A stretch of DNA of 64,000 nt from Bacillus xiamenensis (GTDB taxonomy: Bacteria > Bacillota > Bacilli > Bacillales > Bacillaceae), in NCBI RefSeq assembly GCF_000300535.1, contig NZ_AMSH01000003.1, positions 1 through 64,000 of the forward strand, written 5' to 3'. The translations under genes were made by a program, and so were the position numbers. The notes under the pieces are model-generated. The model was not told where the DNA came from. It worked only from the letters and a program-made list of their open reading frames with translations, and made no database searches. Of this stretch, positions 28,068 through 36,182 are shown in pieces; position 1 is the first letter of the stretch, and the number at the start of each line of letters is the position of its first letter.

Positions 28068-29585
28068 ATGAAAATCATTGTGATCGGAGCAGGACCAGGG
28101 GGACTTGCAGCAGCCATGATGCTGCAAAGCAAAGGACATGACGTTCATGTATACGAAAAACAGCCCTTTGTTGGCGGACGTAACTCTAAGTTTCAACTTG
28201 GTGATTTCACGTTTGATACAGGTCCTACCTTTCTCAGTATGATTCATATTGCAGAGGAGCTGTTCACCTTTGCTGGTAAAAATCTTTATGACTATATGGA
28301 TGTCATTGAATTAAAAGAAATGTATAGATTAATCTTTCAAGACGAGAAGCTTGATATGATTCGAGATCGAGACGAAATGTACAAACGGTTAGAAGCCTTT
28401 GCATCTGGTGAAGGCGAGGGATATTTACGTTTTATGAACGATACAAAGCGAAAAATGGACCGCCTGACGCCAATTCTACAAAGTAAAATGGACCGTTTTC
28501 ATCATTACTTGCGTCCGAAGGTTATTAGAGCGCTTCCACAGCTTTCATTAAATAAGAGCTTATACGATGTGCTGTCAGACTATTTCTCGAATGAATCAGT
28601 GAAATATGCATTTACATTCCAATCAAAATATTTAGGGATGTCACCTTGGGAATGCCCTGGCGCATTTTCAATCCTTTCGTTTATGGAGCATGACACAGGC
28701 GTTTTCCATCCGAAAGGCGGAGTGAACCAGCTGTCAGAAGCGATGGCAAAGGCAGCTGTTGAATCTGGCGCAACCATTCACCTGTCATCTGGAGTTGAAA
28801 AGCTGCTGACTGAAGGCAGGAAAGTGAAGGGGATTCGCTTAGAAACAGGGGAAGAAATCGAGGCGGATGAGGTGGTTGTAAATGGTGATTTTGCACACGT
28901 AATGACAAAGCTTGTAGAGCCGGGTCTCTTGAAGAAATATAGCGAGAAGAAACTGAAAAAGAAAAAGTTCTCATGCTCGACCTTTATGCTGTATTTAGGC
29001 TTAGATACGATATATGATGAGCCGCATCATACCATCGTTTTTTCCGATGACTATGCGAAGTTCGTCAAAGAGATTACGAAAACCTTTGAGCTGCCGGATG
29101 ATCCGTCCATTTATATTCAAAATGCAAGTGTGACAGATGATTCGCTTGCGCCAAAAGGCAAATCAGCTCTTTATGTGCTTGCGCCAGTTGCGAATAATCA
29201 AAGCGGTATTGACTGGGAAGCGCATCAAGATGAATTTAGAGAGCTTGTGCTGGATACGTTGGAGCGGAAAACAGGCTTTAAAAATATTAGACAGCACATA
29301 GAAGTCGAGCGGATGATCACACCGAAGCATTGGGAGGAAGAGCTTTATGTGTATGAAGGTGCGACATTTAACCTTGGCCATCAGCTTACGCAGATGATGG
29401 TGCTAAGGCCGCATAATGAATTTGATGAATTGAAGCACTGCTGGCTTGTTGGTGGAGGAACGCACCCAGGAAGCGGTCTGCCGACCATTTTAGAATCAGC
29501 GCGTATTACGACAAATGCGATTCTTTCAAAAGAGAAGCATACGCACAAAAGAGTGCCACATCAAGAAAAGGGGAGCGCCTCATGA
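28068..29585 (+). CDS. CrtN/CrtI-type carotenoid desaturase 1
   Basis: 505 residues of the phytoene-desaturase family. The N-terminal FAD/Rossmann motif is GAGPGGLAAAMML (about 6-18), with VYEKQPFVGGRNS; the C-terminal signature is VGGGTHPGSGLPTILESA. These enzymes desaturate or oxidise C30 or C40 polyenes. TTGGAGGAAATAGGATA precedes the ATG. Its stop overlaps the next start by 4 bases. The two desaturases are diverged paralogues, so they probably act on successive intermediates; which step each does cannot be read from sequence. Confidence 0.85.
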   Translation: MKIIVIGAGPGGLAAAMMLQSKGHDVHVYEKQPFVGGRNSKFQLGDFTFDTGPTFLSMIHIAEELFTFAGKNLYDYMDVIELKEMYRLIFQDEKLDMIRDRDEMYKRLEAFASGEGEGYLRFMNDTKRKMDRLTPILQSKMDRFHHYLRPKVIRALPQLSLNKSLYDVLSDYFSNESVKYAFTFQSKYLGMSPWECPGAFSILSFMEHDTGVFHPKGGVNQLSEAMAKAAVESGATIHLSSGVEKLLTEGRKVKGIRLETGEEIEADEVVVNGDFAHVMTKLVEPGLLKKYSEKKLKKKKFSCSTFMLYLGLDTIYDEPHHTIVFSDDYAKFVKEITKTFELPDDPSIYIQNASVTDDSLAPKGKSALYVLAPVANNQSGIDWEAHQDEFRELVLDTLERKTGFKNIRQHIEVERMITPKHWEEELYVYEGATFNLGHQLTQMMVLRPHNEFDELKHCWLVGGGTHPGSGLPTILESARITTNAILSKEKHTHKRVPHQEKGSAS

Positions 29586-31057
29586 AAAAACATATATTAA
29601 TTGCTGGCGGCGGTATTGGCGGAATGATCTCAGCACTTTATTTAAAAAAAGCTGGACATGATGTCACCCTTGTCGAAAAAAATGAACGGCTTGGCGGGAG
29701 ACTTGCTTTTGTACGTGAGAAAGGATATAAAGTAGATGAAGGTCCGACCATTGTCCTACTTCCTGATATGTTAAAAGGAATTTTACATGAGATAGGAATT
29801 GACGAATCCTCACTTGATCTGCTGCAGCTAGACCCGCTGTACACGATTCAATACCAAGATGGCACTTCTTACACGAAGTATTCTGATATCCTGCGGCAGC
29901 TCGATGAAATCAGGCGTGTATTTCCAAAGGAAGAACAAGGATTTCTGAAATTTATGGAAGAAATGACGAATCGATTTCAAGAAGGGCAGCAAGCTTTTCT
30001 AGAAAAATCGTTTCATGAAAAACGCACCTTTTTTACAAAAGCAAACATGAAAATTTTAATGAAATTAAAAGCATATCGAACGGTTCAAAGCGCGCTAAAA
30101 AAATATTTCTCAGATGAACGCCTGAGAGATGCGTACGCACTTCAAACCCTCTATGTCGGAGGAAACCCGTATGAAGCGTCTGCTATTTATTCGCTAGTTT
30201 CATATAGTGAGCATGCCCATGGAATTTATTATTTAAAAGGCGGATATGCGAGTTTAGTAGATATATTGGAAAGACAGCTCCTAAAGATGGGGGTCGAAGT
30301 AAGACAAAATGAAGAAGTAGTGCAATTGGAATTTGAGGGGAAACGAGTGGTCAAAGCAAAAGTAAATGATGAAGACATAGCAGCTGATGCATTTGTGATA
30401 AACGGAGATTATCCAGCAGCGTTAAAACAGCTTGGTTTAGTTGAACAAGACCGGCGCAAATACGTTCCATCCTCCGGCTGCGTGATGGTGTATCTAGGGT
30501 TAAACAAGATATACCACGAAGCACCTGTTCATCAATTTTTTATGGGAGAACACTTTGATCAGCATATGAAAGACGTTTTTCAAACGAAAACGATCCCTCA
30601 AGACCCGTCGTTTTATACATTTCATCCATCGATCATTGATCCATCACTTGCTCCAAAAGGCTGTAGTGTCCTATATATGCTGATTCCTGTACCGTCAGGA
30701 GATCACATCAACTGGGAAGAGGAGACAGACTTTGTCGATAAAATGGTGGAGCGTCTTGAAAAAAGAGGCTTTCCGCAATTGCGAGAGTCGATTGTCTGGA
30801 AAAAGGTCAGAACACCCAATGATTCAATGCGAGAAGGATTGTTTGAAGGCGGCAGCTTTGGACTTGCTCCTAATTTGTTTCAATCAGGTGTTTTTCGGCC
30901 GCAAGTGAAGGTTGCAGAGACAGACAATCTTTATGCGGTGGGCGCTTCAATTCATCCCGGCGGCGGGATACCAATTGTGATGCAAAGTGCGAAGCTCATG
31001 GCTTCTGTATTGCTAAAAGATTTGAACGACAGAAAGGAAGTGAAGCTAAGTGGTTGA
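29582..31057 (+). CDS. CrtN/CrtI-type carotenoid desaturase 2
   Basis: 491 residues, paralogous to the preceding gene: FAD motif AGGGIGGMISALYL (about 8-21), VEKNERLGGRLAF, and the C-terminal VGASIHPGGGIPIVMQSA. A dehydrosqualene or apo-phytoene desaturase/oxidase role is inferred from family and operon. The ATG overlaps the upstream stop (ATGA) and the gene overlaps the synthase gene by 8 bases, giving a tightly coupled three-gene operon. Confidence 0.85.
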   Translation: MKKHILIAGGGIGGMISALYLKKAGHDVTLVEKNERLGGRLAFVREKGYKVDEGPTIVLLPDMLKGILHEIGIDESSLDLLQLDPLYTIQYQDGTSYTKYSDILRQLDEIRRVFPKEEQGFLKFMEEMTNRFQEGQQAFLEKSFHEKRTFFTKANMKILMKLKAYRTVQSALKKYFSDERLRDAYALQTLYVGGNPYEASAIYSLVSYSEHAHGIYYLKGGYASLVDILERQLLKMGVEVRQNEEVVQLEFEGKRVVKAKVNDEDIAADAFVINGDYPAALKQLGLVEQDRRKYVPSSGCVMVYLGLNKIYHEAPVHQFFMGEHFDQHMKDVFQTKTIPQDPSFYTFHPSIIDPSLAPKGCSVLYMLIPVPSGDHINWEEETDFVDKMVERLEKRGFPQLRESIVWKKVRTPNDSMREGLFEGGSFGLAPNLFQSGVFRPQVKVAETDNLYAVGASIHPGGGIPIVMQSAKLMASVLLKDLNDRKEVKLSG

Positions 31058-31889
31058 TGTACAAACAGCTTTGAAAGTATGTGAAGAGACCATTCAAACA
31101 CATTCAAAAACGTTTTACCGTGCCTTTTCCATGCTGCCTAAAAAGAAAAGACAGGCAGTTTGGGCTGTTTATTCCTTTTGCCGGAGAGCGGATGACATTG
31201 TAGATGAGTCCACTTCACCAAAAGAGGAACTGGCGTCTTTTCAGGAGGCGTTTGATCGTTTCTTACAGGGCGAAGTAGACCGTCATGATCCAATGTGGGT
31301 AGCGCTCGAGCATACATTTCAAGAGTTTCGTATGGATGAAGCCCCGTTCTTCGACCTGCTGCGAGGACAGGAGATGGATTTAGAGCAGCATAGATATGAA
31401 ACGTTAGATGAACTGCTCATTTATTCCTATCATGTCGCAAGTACCGTTGGGTTGATGCTGCTTCCAATCATTGCACCACGTAAAAAAGAACAGCTAAAAG
31501 AAGCAGCGATTTCGCTGGGGATTGGCATGCAGCTGACCAATATTCTTCGTGATATTGGTGAGGATAAGGCGGAAAGAGACCGCATTTATTTACCAAAACA
31601 AGTCATGGATCAATTTGGGTATACAGAGCAAGAATTGCAAGAAGGCATCGTCAATCAAGCATTCCAGCATGTATGGGAATATATTGCCTTTGAGGCAGAG
31701 GCGTACTACGAGGAATTTTTTGACCACCTTCATGAATTTCCGCTTTATTCACGTATACCGGTGAAAGCGGCTGCTCACTTTTACAAGGCCATTTTAGATA
31801 AAACAAGAGAAAATGAATACCGCGTGTTTACAGAGCGTTCGTTTATTTCAACACAAGAAAAAGCACTTATTTTAGAAGATATGATGTAA
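31050..31889 (+). CDS. yisP: Squalene/phytoene synthase family protein (YisP position)
   Basis: 279 residues, all-helical trans-prenyltransferase. Both Asp-rich motifs are intact: DDIVD at 48-52 and DIGED at 168-172, the latter within NILRDIGEDKAERDRIYLP. Head-to-head condensation of farnesyl diphosphate to a C30 product is therefore likely. B. subtilis YisP, at the same locus but without desaturases, was reported to act as a farnesyl diphosphatase; here the adjacent desaturases favour true carotenoid synthesis. GTG start with AAAGGAAG upstream. Terminator follows. Confidence 0.85.
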   Translation: MVDVQTALKVCEETIQTHSKTFYRAFSMLPKKKRQAVWAVYSFCRRADDIVDESTSPKEELASFQEAFDRFLQGEVDRHDPMWVALEHTFQEFRMDEAPFFDLLRGQEMDLEQHRYETLDELLIYSYHVASTVGLMLLPIIAPRKKEQLKEAAISLGIGMQLTNILRDIGEDKAERDRIYLPKQVMDQFGYTEQELQEGIVNQAFQHVWEYIAFEAEAYYEEFFDHLHEFPLYSRIPVKAAAHFYKAILDKTRENEYRVFTERSFISTQEKALILEDMM

Positions 31890-31916
31890 TGATAAGGACC
31901 GTTGTCAATCATCTGA

Positions 31917-31941
31917 AAGGACTGCACCCGCAGTCCTTTTT
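31917..31941. terminator. Terminator between yisP and yisQ
   Basis: AGGACTGC and GCAGTCCT pair around ACCC and are followed by a T-run. It overlaps the yisQ stop codon and may serve both convergent genes. Confidence 0.8.
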
Positions 31942-33316
31942 ATGTGGAAGTAAAACGATATTCCGTCCATATCCTTGAACGCCACCGCCTATACATAAAG
32001 ATGCCTCTTACCCACTCATCTACAATAAAAGAAATCCAAACCCCAACAAGGCCCATCTCAAGCTGAATGCCTAAAATATATGCGATCGGAAGCCCGATTC
32101 CCCACATTGAAATCATCGCCATATAGACTGGGAATTTCGCGTCACCAGCTGCCCGCAAGGAGTTGATGATGACCATATTAAAAGAACGTCCAGGCTCTAA
32201 AATGATCGTTAACAGAAGAAGCAGGCTGGCAATTTGAATGATTTCACTGTTGCTAGTGAAAAAAGCGAGTAAATGCGTCGATGATAAAGATAAAGCAGTG
32301 GAGGAAAGAAGTGATATAGCAATGGCCCAGTATAGGCTTTTCATGCATCTGCGATAGGCAGCGTCAAATTCTTTTGCCCCGATATGACGTCCGATTAAAA
32401 TTTGGGTTCCTTGGCTAATGGCTGCGCCAAACAGCATAATGAACATCATGAAGTTCTGCGTATAGACTTTTGCGGCTAGTGCTTGTGTTCCCATAAATGT
32501 AATAAACAGCGTAATGATCATTTGAGAACCATTATAAGAAAGCTGCTCTCCAGCAGAAGGAATCCCAATTTTCAGCAGCCTTTTTAAATGCGTCTTCTGG
32601 ATGTGAAACATTTTTTTCAGTGAAAACCTTAGCCCAATTCGGCGGCGAACAATCAAGATCATGGCGGTCAATCCAATGAACCGAGCAAATGATGTGGAAA
32701 AAGCAACACCCATTACGCCTAATACAGGGAAGCCAAACGGGCCGAAAATGACCAAATAATTACCGGCAACGTTTAACAAGTTCATTCCGATGGTGACATA
32801 CATCGTGTCTTTCGTAAATCCGTAGCTTTTTAAAATAGCACTATAGGTCATAATGAGAGCCTGAATAAAAGAAAGCAGTCCGACAATCTGTAAAAAAATT
32901 GAGGCATCCGGCATTAGCTCGTGTGATAACCCCATCATATGCAGGATGGGAACAGCTAACACAAACATGAGGAGACTAATGACAAAGCTAATCAGGAAGT
33001 TGGTTCCTAGTGATACATAGGCAACTTGGGTCGCTTCCTGCTTGCGGCTCGCTCCTAAAAGCTGCGCAATCACAATCGTCGTACCTGTTGTAATAAAACT
33101 GAACATCACAATCAATAAATTTAGCAACTGGTTGCTGACACCGACTGCGGCTACACTGCTGTCAGCGTATTGACTAAGCATCAGTGTATCTGCACTGCCC
33201 ATCAGCATATATAAAGAGATTTCGATAAAAATAGGCCACGTTAATGCAAATAATGAAGGGTGAGATTTCTCACTTTTGGCTTCAACCTGTGGAATTGGCA
33301 GTGCTTGAGGTTTCAT
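31940..33316 (-). CDS. yisQ: MATE-family multidrug exporter YisQ
   Basis: 458 residues with twelve predicted membrane helices in two MatE domains (about 25-225 and 240-445). MATE proteins exchange cations for toxic organic compounds. AAAGGAGGG lies 7 bases before the ATG at 33316; the GTG just before it is too close. It is divergent from the AraC gene yisR, as in B. subtilis, and the 115-base gap may hold a shared control region. Confidence 0.85.
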   Translation of the reverse strand: MKPQALPIPQVEAKSEKSHPSLFALTWPIFIEISLYMLMGSADTLMLSQYADSSVAAVGVSNQLLNLLIVMFSFITTGTTIVIAQLLGASRKQEATQVAYVSLGTNFLISFVISLLMFVLAVPILHMMGLSHELMPDASIFLQIVGLLSFIQALIMTYSAILKSYGFTKDTMYVTIGMNLLNVAGNYLVIFGPFGFPVLGVMGVAFSTSFARFIGLTAMILIVRRRIGLRFSLKKMFHIQKTHLKRLLKIGIPSAGEQLSYNGSQMIITLFITFMGTQALAAKVYTQNFMMFIMLFGAAISQGTQILIGRHIGAKEFDAAYRRCMKSLYWAIAISLLSSTALSLSSTHLLAFFTSNSEIIQIASLLLLLTIILEPGRSFNMVIINSLRAAGDAKFPVYMAMISMWGIGLPIAYILGIQLEMGLVGVWISFIVDEWVRGIFMYRRWRSRIWTEYRFTST

Positions 33317-33430
33317 CACATCGCCCTCCTTTCGTATAAATCCGATTTATAGTGTACCGTGCATTGACTATAATAAGAAGAGATCAAACCGAAACTTATT
33401 GGAGAAATCCGACTTCATAAGGGGATGAAT

Positions 33431-34297
33431 ATGAGTCCATTTATTACATTTACTGTACCGCCGTTTCCGGTTTATATTGCTTCAGGCAAAGGGGTATTTC
33501 ATCAAGGAGAAAGACATATCTCTAGAATCTTCACTGTATTTGATCTTCTTTATGTCACAAAAGGTGAACTGTGGATAACAGAAGACGAGGTGCCCCATCA
33601 CGTAAAAGAAGGAGAATACATCATATTATCACCAGGCCTGTCTCATGGCGGACATCTGCCATGCAAAGAAGAAACACTTTATGAGTGGCTGCATTTCTCA
33701 ATTGATCCATTTGAGTTTACGGATCGGCCGAGAGAACACTGGCTTGATATGAAACAAAATCAAGCCACTTTCGAAAAAGCAGCAAGCTATGAATTTCGTC
33801 TGCCCCAAAAAGGAAAAGTGAAAGGAAGAAGTGTGTTAGAGAAGCATCTTTCAGCTATGAGGGCATTAAATGATGATGCGTCTGAGCTTCCGCTGAAAAA
33901 GCAGCTTCAATTTGAGGAAATGCTTATTCATTTGCAAAAGGAAGCATTTCATATTCCAAGTGCAAAGGAGACCGTCGCTTCAGAAGTGGTTCACTATCTT
34001 GAGCGTCATTTTACGCAAAAACTAAAAATGGAGAAGCTGGCAGAGGTTCTTCATTATCATCCTGATTACATGACAAGATGTATGCAAACTGTGTACGGAA
34101 TGACTCCTAGTCAGTACATCAATCGTCTAAAAATGGAAAAAGCCAAAAGCATGCTTGCTTCAACAAATGAAAAAATAGCTTTCATTGCAGAACATGTAGG
34201 CATTGATGATCCTACATATTTTTCTAAGCTGTTTCGGCAAAATGAAGGCATGACGCCTATCCAATACCGTCATCTTGCAAAAAGAACAACAAAGTAA
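33431..34297 (+). CDS. yisR: AraC-family regulator YisR
   Basis: 288 residues with an N-terminal cupin-like sensor (KEGEYIILSPGLSHGG near 70-85) and a C-terminal double helix-turn-helix (about 190-285) with the AraC signature IAEHVGIDDPTYFSKLFRQNEGMTP. AAGGGG is spaced for ATG 33431 rather than the ATG two codons upstream. Divergent from yisQ, which it may control. The ligand is unknown. Confidence 0.8.
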   Translation: MSPFITFTVPPFPVYIASGKGVFHQGERHISRIFTVFDLLYVTKGELWITEDEVPHHVKEGEYIILSPGLSHGGHLPCKEETLYEWLHFSIDPFEFTDRPREHWLDMKQNQATFEKAASYEFRLPQKGKVKGRSVLEKHLSAMRALNDDASELPLKKQLQFEEMLIHLQKEAFHIPSAKETVASEVVHYLERHFTQKLKMEKLAEVLHYHPDYMTRCMQTVYGMTPSQYINRLKMEKAKSMLASTNEKIAFIAEHVGIDDPTYFSKLFRQNEGMTPIQYRHLAKRTTK

Positions 34298-34311
34298 AGG
34301 AACGTGAACCG

Positions 34312-34872
34312 ATGAATGGGAAAAAAGAGGAGCTTGTGAGCATACGTCCATTAGACGAAAGAGATTTAGAAGTGGTGTGGCATTTAAAATTTAAAGCACC
34401 TGATCAGTCCTATCGAAAGTGGAATGCACCTTATTTGATTGAACACGACATATCGCTTGCTGCATTTAAGAAACGATATGTACAGGATGAATCCATCCCG
34501 CCGAAACTATTTGGCATTGATGTAGGCGGCGAAATAAAGGGTACGGTGTCTTATTATTGGGAAAATGAACGCACACGCTGGCTTGAATGCGGAATCCTTA
34601 TTTATGACTCACGCTTTTGGAATGGCGGCGTTGGAACGAAGGCGTTACAACTATGGGTAGATGAACTATTTTCGCAGATAGATATCCCGCGAATTGGTTT
34701 GACCACCTGGTCTGGAAATGAACGCATGATGCGCTGCGCAGAGAAATGCGGGTTTACCCTTGAGGGGAGACTGCGAAAGGTTCGTTACTACCAAGGAGAG
34801 TATTATGATTCGATGCGTTATGGGATGCTGAGAGAAGAATGGAAAAATCTCCCGCGTTATCTATCTAAATAA
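34312..34872 (+). CDS. RimJ/RimL-type GNAT N-acetyltransferase
   Basis: 186 residues. The acetyl-CoA region is GILIYDSRFWNGGVGTKAL (about 99-117), followed by GLTTWSGNERMMRCAEKCGFTLEGRLR, the usual RimJ/RimL ending. It probably acetylates a protein N-terminus or small amine; the substrate is unknown. AAAGGAACGTG precedes the ATG, and the gene starts 14 bases after yisR, so it may share that transcript. Confidence 0.8.
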   Translation: MNGKKEELVSIRPLDERDLEVVWHLKFKAPDQSYRKWNAPYLIEHDISLAAFKKRYVQDESIPPKLFGIDVGGEIKGTVSYYWENERTRWLECGILIYDSRFWNGGVGTKALQLWVDELFSQIDIPRIGLTTWSGNERMMRCAEKCGFTLEGRLRKVRYYQGEYYDSMRYGMLREEWKNLPRYLSK

Positions 34873-34941
34873 TTTTTCTTATTATTAGGACAAAAGTATC
34901 GTATGATGGAATAAACTGAAAAAGAAGGGCGGCAGGTAAAT

Positions 34942-35208
34942 GTGAGCTGGATTACAGGTTGGTTTGTATCCATTTTCGTTGCAATCTATCTATTCGTAGA
35001 TGCACCAAAACATGGGAAAAATAGATGGCTATGGTCCATTTTAGGTCTTTTATTCGGGCTCTTTACACTTGGAATCTATCTCATTCAAACAGGAAGAAAA
35101 GGGTTGGGCTGGACAGTGCTGATTGTGTCCATTCTCATCTATTCTATTTTTATCCTAGTCTATGTCTTTTACTTCATATTGCTGATCATCGGGTACTCAA
35201 ACGCATAA
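34942..35208 (+). CDS. Small membrane protein, copy 1 of a tandem pair
   Basis: 88 residues with two or three hydrophobic segments and the core FVAIYLFVDAPKHGKNRWLW, then SILGLLFG, LGIYLI and RKGLGWT. The next gene has the same core, so this is a local duplication. GTG start preceded by CAGGT. I do not recognise the family. Confidence 0.65.
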   Translation: MSWITGWFVSIFVAIYLFVDAPKHGKNRWLWSILGLLFGLFTLGIYLIQTGRKGLGWTVLIVSILIYSIFILVYVFYFILLIIGYSNA

Positions 35209-35243
35209 TTCAGAGACCGCATGTACATAAGGGGGGGTTGATC

Positions 35244-35504
35244 GTGAGAATCACGGGTTTATTTGTTTCACTTGCTGTTGCCATCTATTTATGGTTCGAT
35301 GCGCCAAAGCATAACAAAGACAAATGGCTATGGTCCATCCTAGGTTTACTTTTTAGTACAATCGTTCTTGGCATCTATTTGATCAAAACAGAGAGGAAGG
35401 GGCTGGGCTGGACGATCCTCATTTTAACTATTTTATTTTATCTCATGCTGCTGATCTCTGTTTTGATCGGTATCATCCTTTTTTATCAGGTAAGTCCTTC
35501 ATAA
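35244..35504 (+). CDS. Small membrane protein, copy 2 of a tandem pair
   Basis: 86 residues starting MRITGLFVSLAVAIYLW. It shares DAPKH, KxKWLWSILGLLF, LGIYLI-T and RKGLGWT with the preceding gene. A longer open frame exists upstream in the frame of copy 1's region, but GGGGGGG lies 6 bases before the GTG at 35244 and homology with copy 1 begins there. Function unknown; a terminator follows. Confidence 0.65.
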   Translation: MRITGLFVSLAVAIYLWFDAPKHNKDKWLWSILGLLFSTIVLGIYLIKTERKGLGWTILILTILFYLMLLISVLIGIILFYQVSPS

Positions 35505-35520
35505 TGAAGGGCTTTTTTTT
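35493..35520 (+). terminator. Terminator after the small membrane proteins
   Basis: AGTCCTTC and GAAGGGCT pair around ATAAT, followed by eight Ts; the stem overlaps the end of copy 2. Confidence 0.8.
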
Positions 35521-35521
35521 A

Positions 35522-35824
35522 GCTGTTGAGCAGGTACACCTGCAAGGACAATCTGTGAATCCCGCCTTAATAAATATCACAATATGCCCCAATTTTTGCG
35601 TGCTTGCCCGCAATCAAGCGCCCCGTATGATTGATGCAAAGACATCAATCGAGATATCAAAGCCATGCGGCATCCCCTTCTTTTTATGTAAATACCTTTG
35701 ACCCTTCCATATATCATCACCAAACCACCGTGGTCTTTTGTGATGAATGGCTAATGCTTTCTGATCCTGTACCAAGTAGTGGAGAAGATCCTGCTTCGTT
35801 AAAATCCTCGATTTCCATTTATTT
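35522..35824 (-). pseudogene. Decayed serine-acetyltransferase-like hexapeptide gene
   Basis: No frame is open, but minus-strand pieces in two frames join into one family pattern. Frame 1 reads KSRILTKQDLLHYLVQDQKA, then RPRWFGDDIWKGQRYL and GFDISIDVFA before a stop. A shift leads into INHTGRLIAGKHAKIGAYCDIY, then TAA where the family usually has a Gln before GVTIG. That is the order in capsule- or EPS-type serine acetyltransferases. The region between QRYL and GFDIS looks shortened and the C-terminal half is missing. Call rests on motif recognition only. Confidence 0.55.
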
Positions 35825-36118
35825 TAGAGAAATGATATCTCTATCACCATTTATACCAACATAGAAGTTCGCTATTTCTTTGTTTTTCTACATTCATTTC
35901 ATCCAGCTTTCCCGTATAAAATAAGCATTCAGTGACGAATAGAACAAAAGAACCAGGAAAATTGATTTGTAATTTTTTTCAACAACCTTCAAGATGAAAC
36001 GCTTTCTCTCCTTATGGCAGTAGATGTTTGTAAAATGACACGAAATTACTCGTAAAAAAGAGAATGTGACATTCATATGCTTTTCGAATCATCTTTTTGA
36101 ATACAATTGACTTTCATA
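35825..36118. other. Non-coding gap before the siderophore operon
   Basis: AT-rich. Short frames here have no ribosome binding site and no recognisable motif. I see nothing beyond candidate -35 elements at its right end (TTGACT 36107-36112). Confidence 0.5.
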
Positions 36119-36119
36119 T

Positions 36120-36149
36120 TTGACATCCTCTAGTCTAGTAATTGAAAAT
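36120..36149 (+). promoter_or_regulatory. Candidate SigA promoter of the siderophore operon
   Basis: Consensus TTGACA (36120-36125), an 18-base spacer and GAAAAT (36144-36149). The -10 falls inside the Fur box, which is the usual arrangement for iron repression. Confidence 0.45.
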
Positions 36150-36162
36150 GATAATCTTTATC
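36144..36162. promoter_or_regulatory. Fur box
   Basis: GAAAATGATAATCTTTATC matches the 19-base Fur consensus at 17 positions. It lies 20 bases before the first siderophore gene, so Fur with iron should repress the operon. Confidence 0.85.
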
Positions 36163-36182
36163 AATTGGAGGAGTGTTTTATT

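Noticed and set aside
35025-35504. 159-codon open frame covering the second small membrane protein
   Set aside because: The first half is out of frame with copy 1 and looks random; homology and the ribosome binding site place the real start at GTG 35244.
35504-35864. Plus-strand frames of 65 and 77 codons after the small membrane proteins
   Set aside because: They lack ribosome binding sites and lie opposite the decayed acyltransferase fragments, which explain the sequence better.
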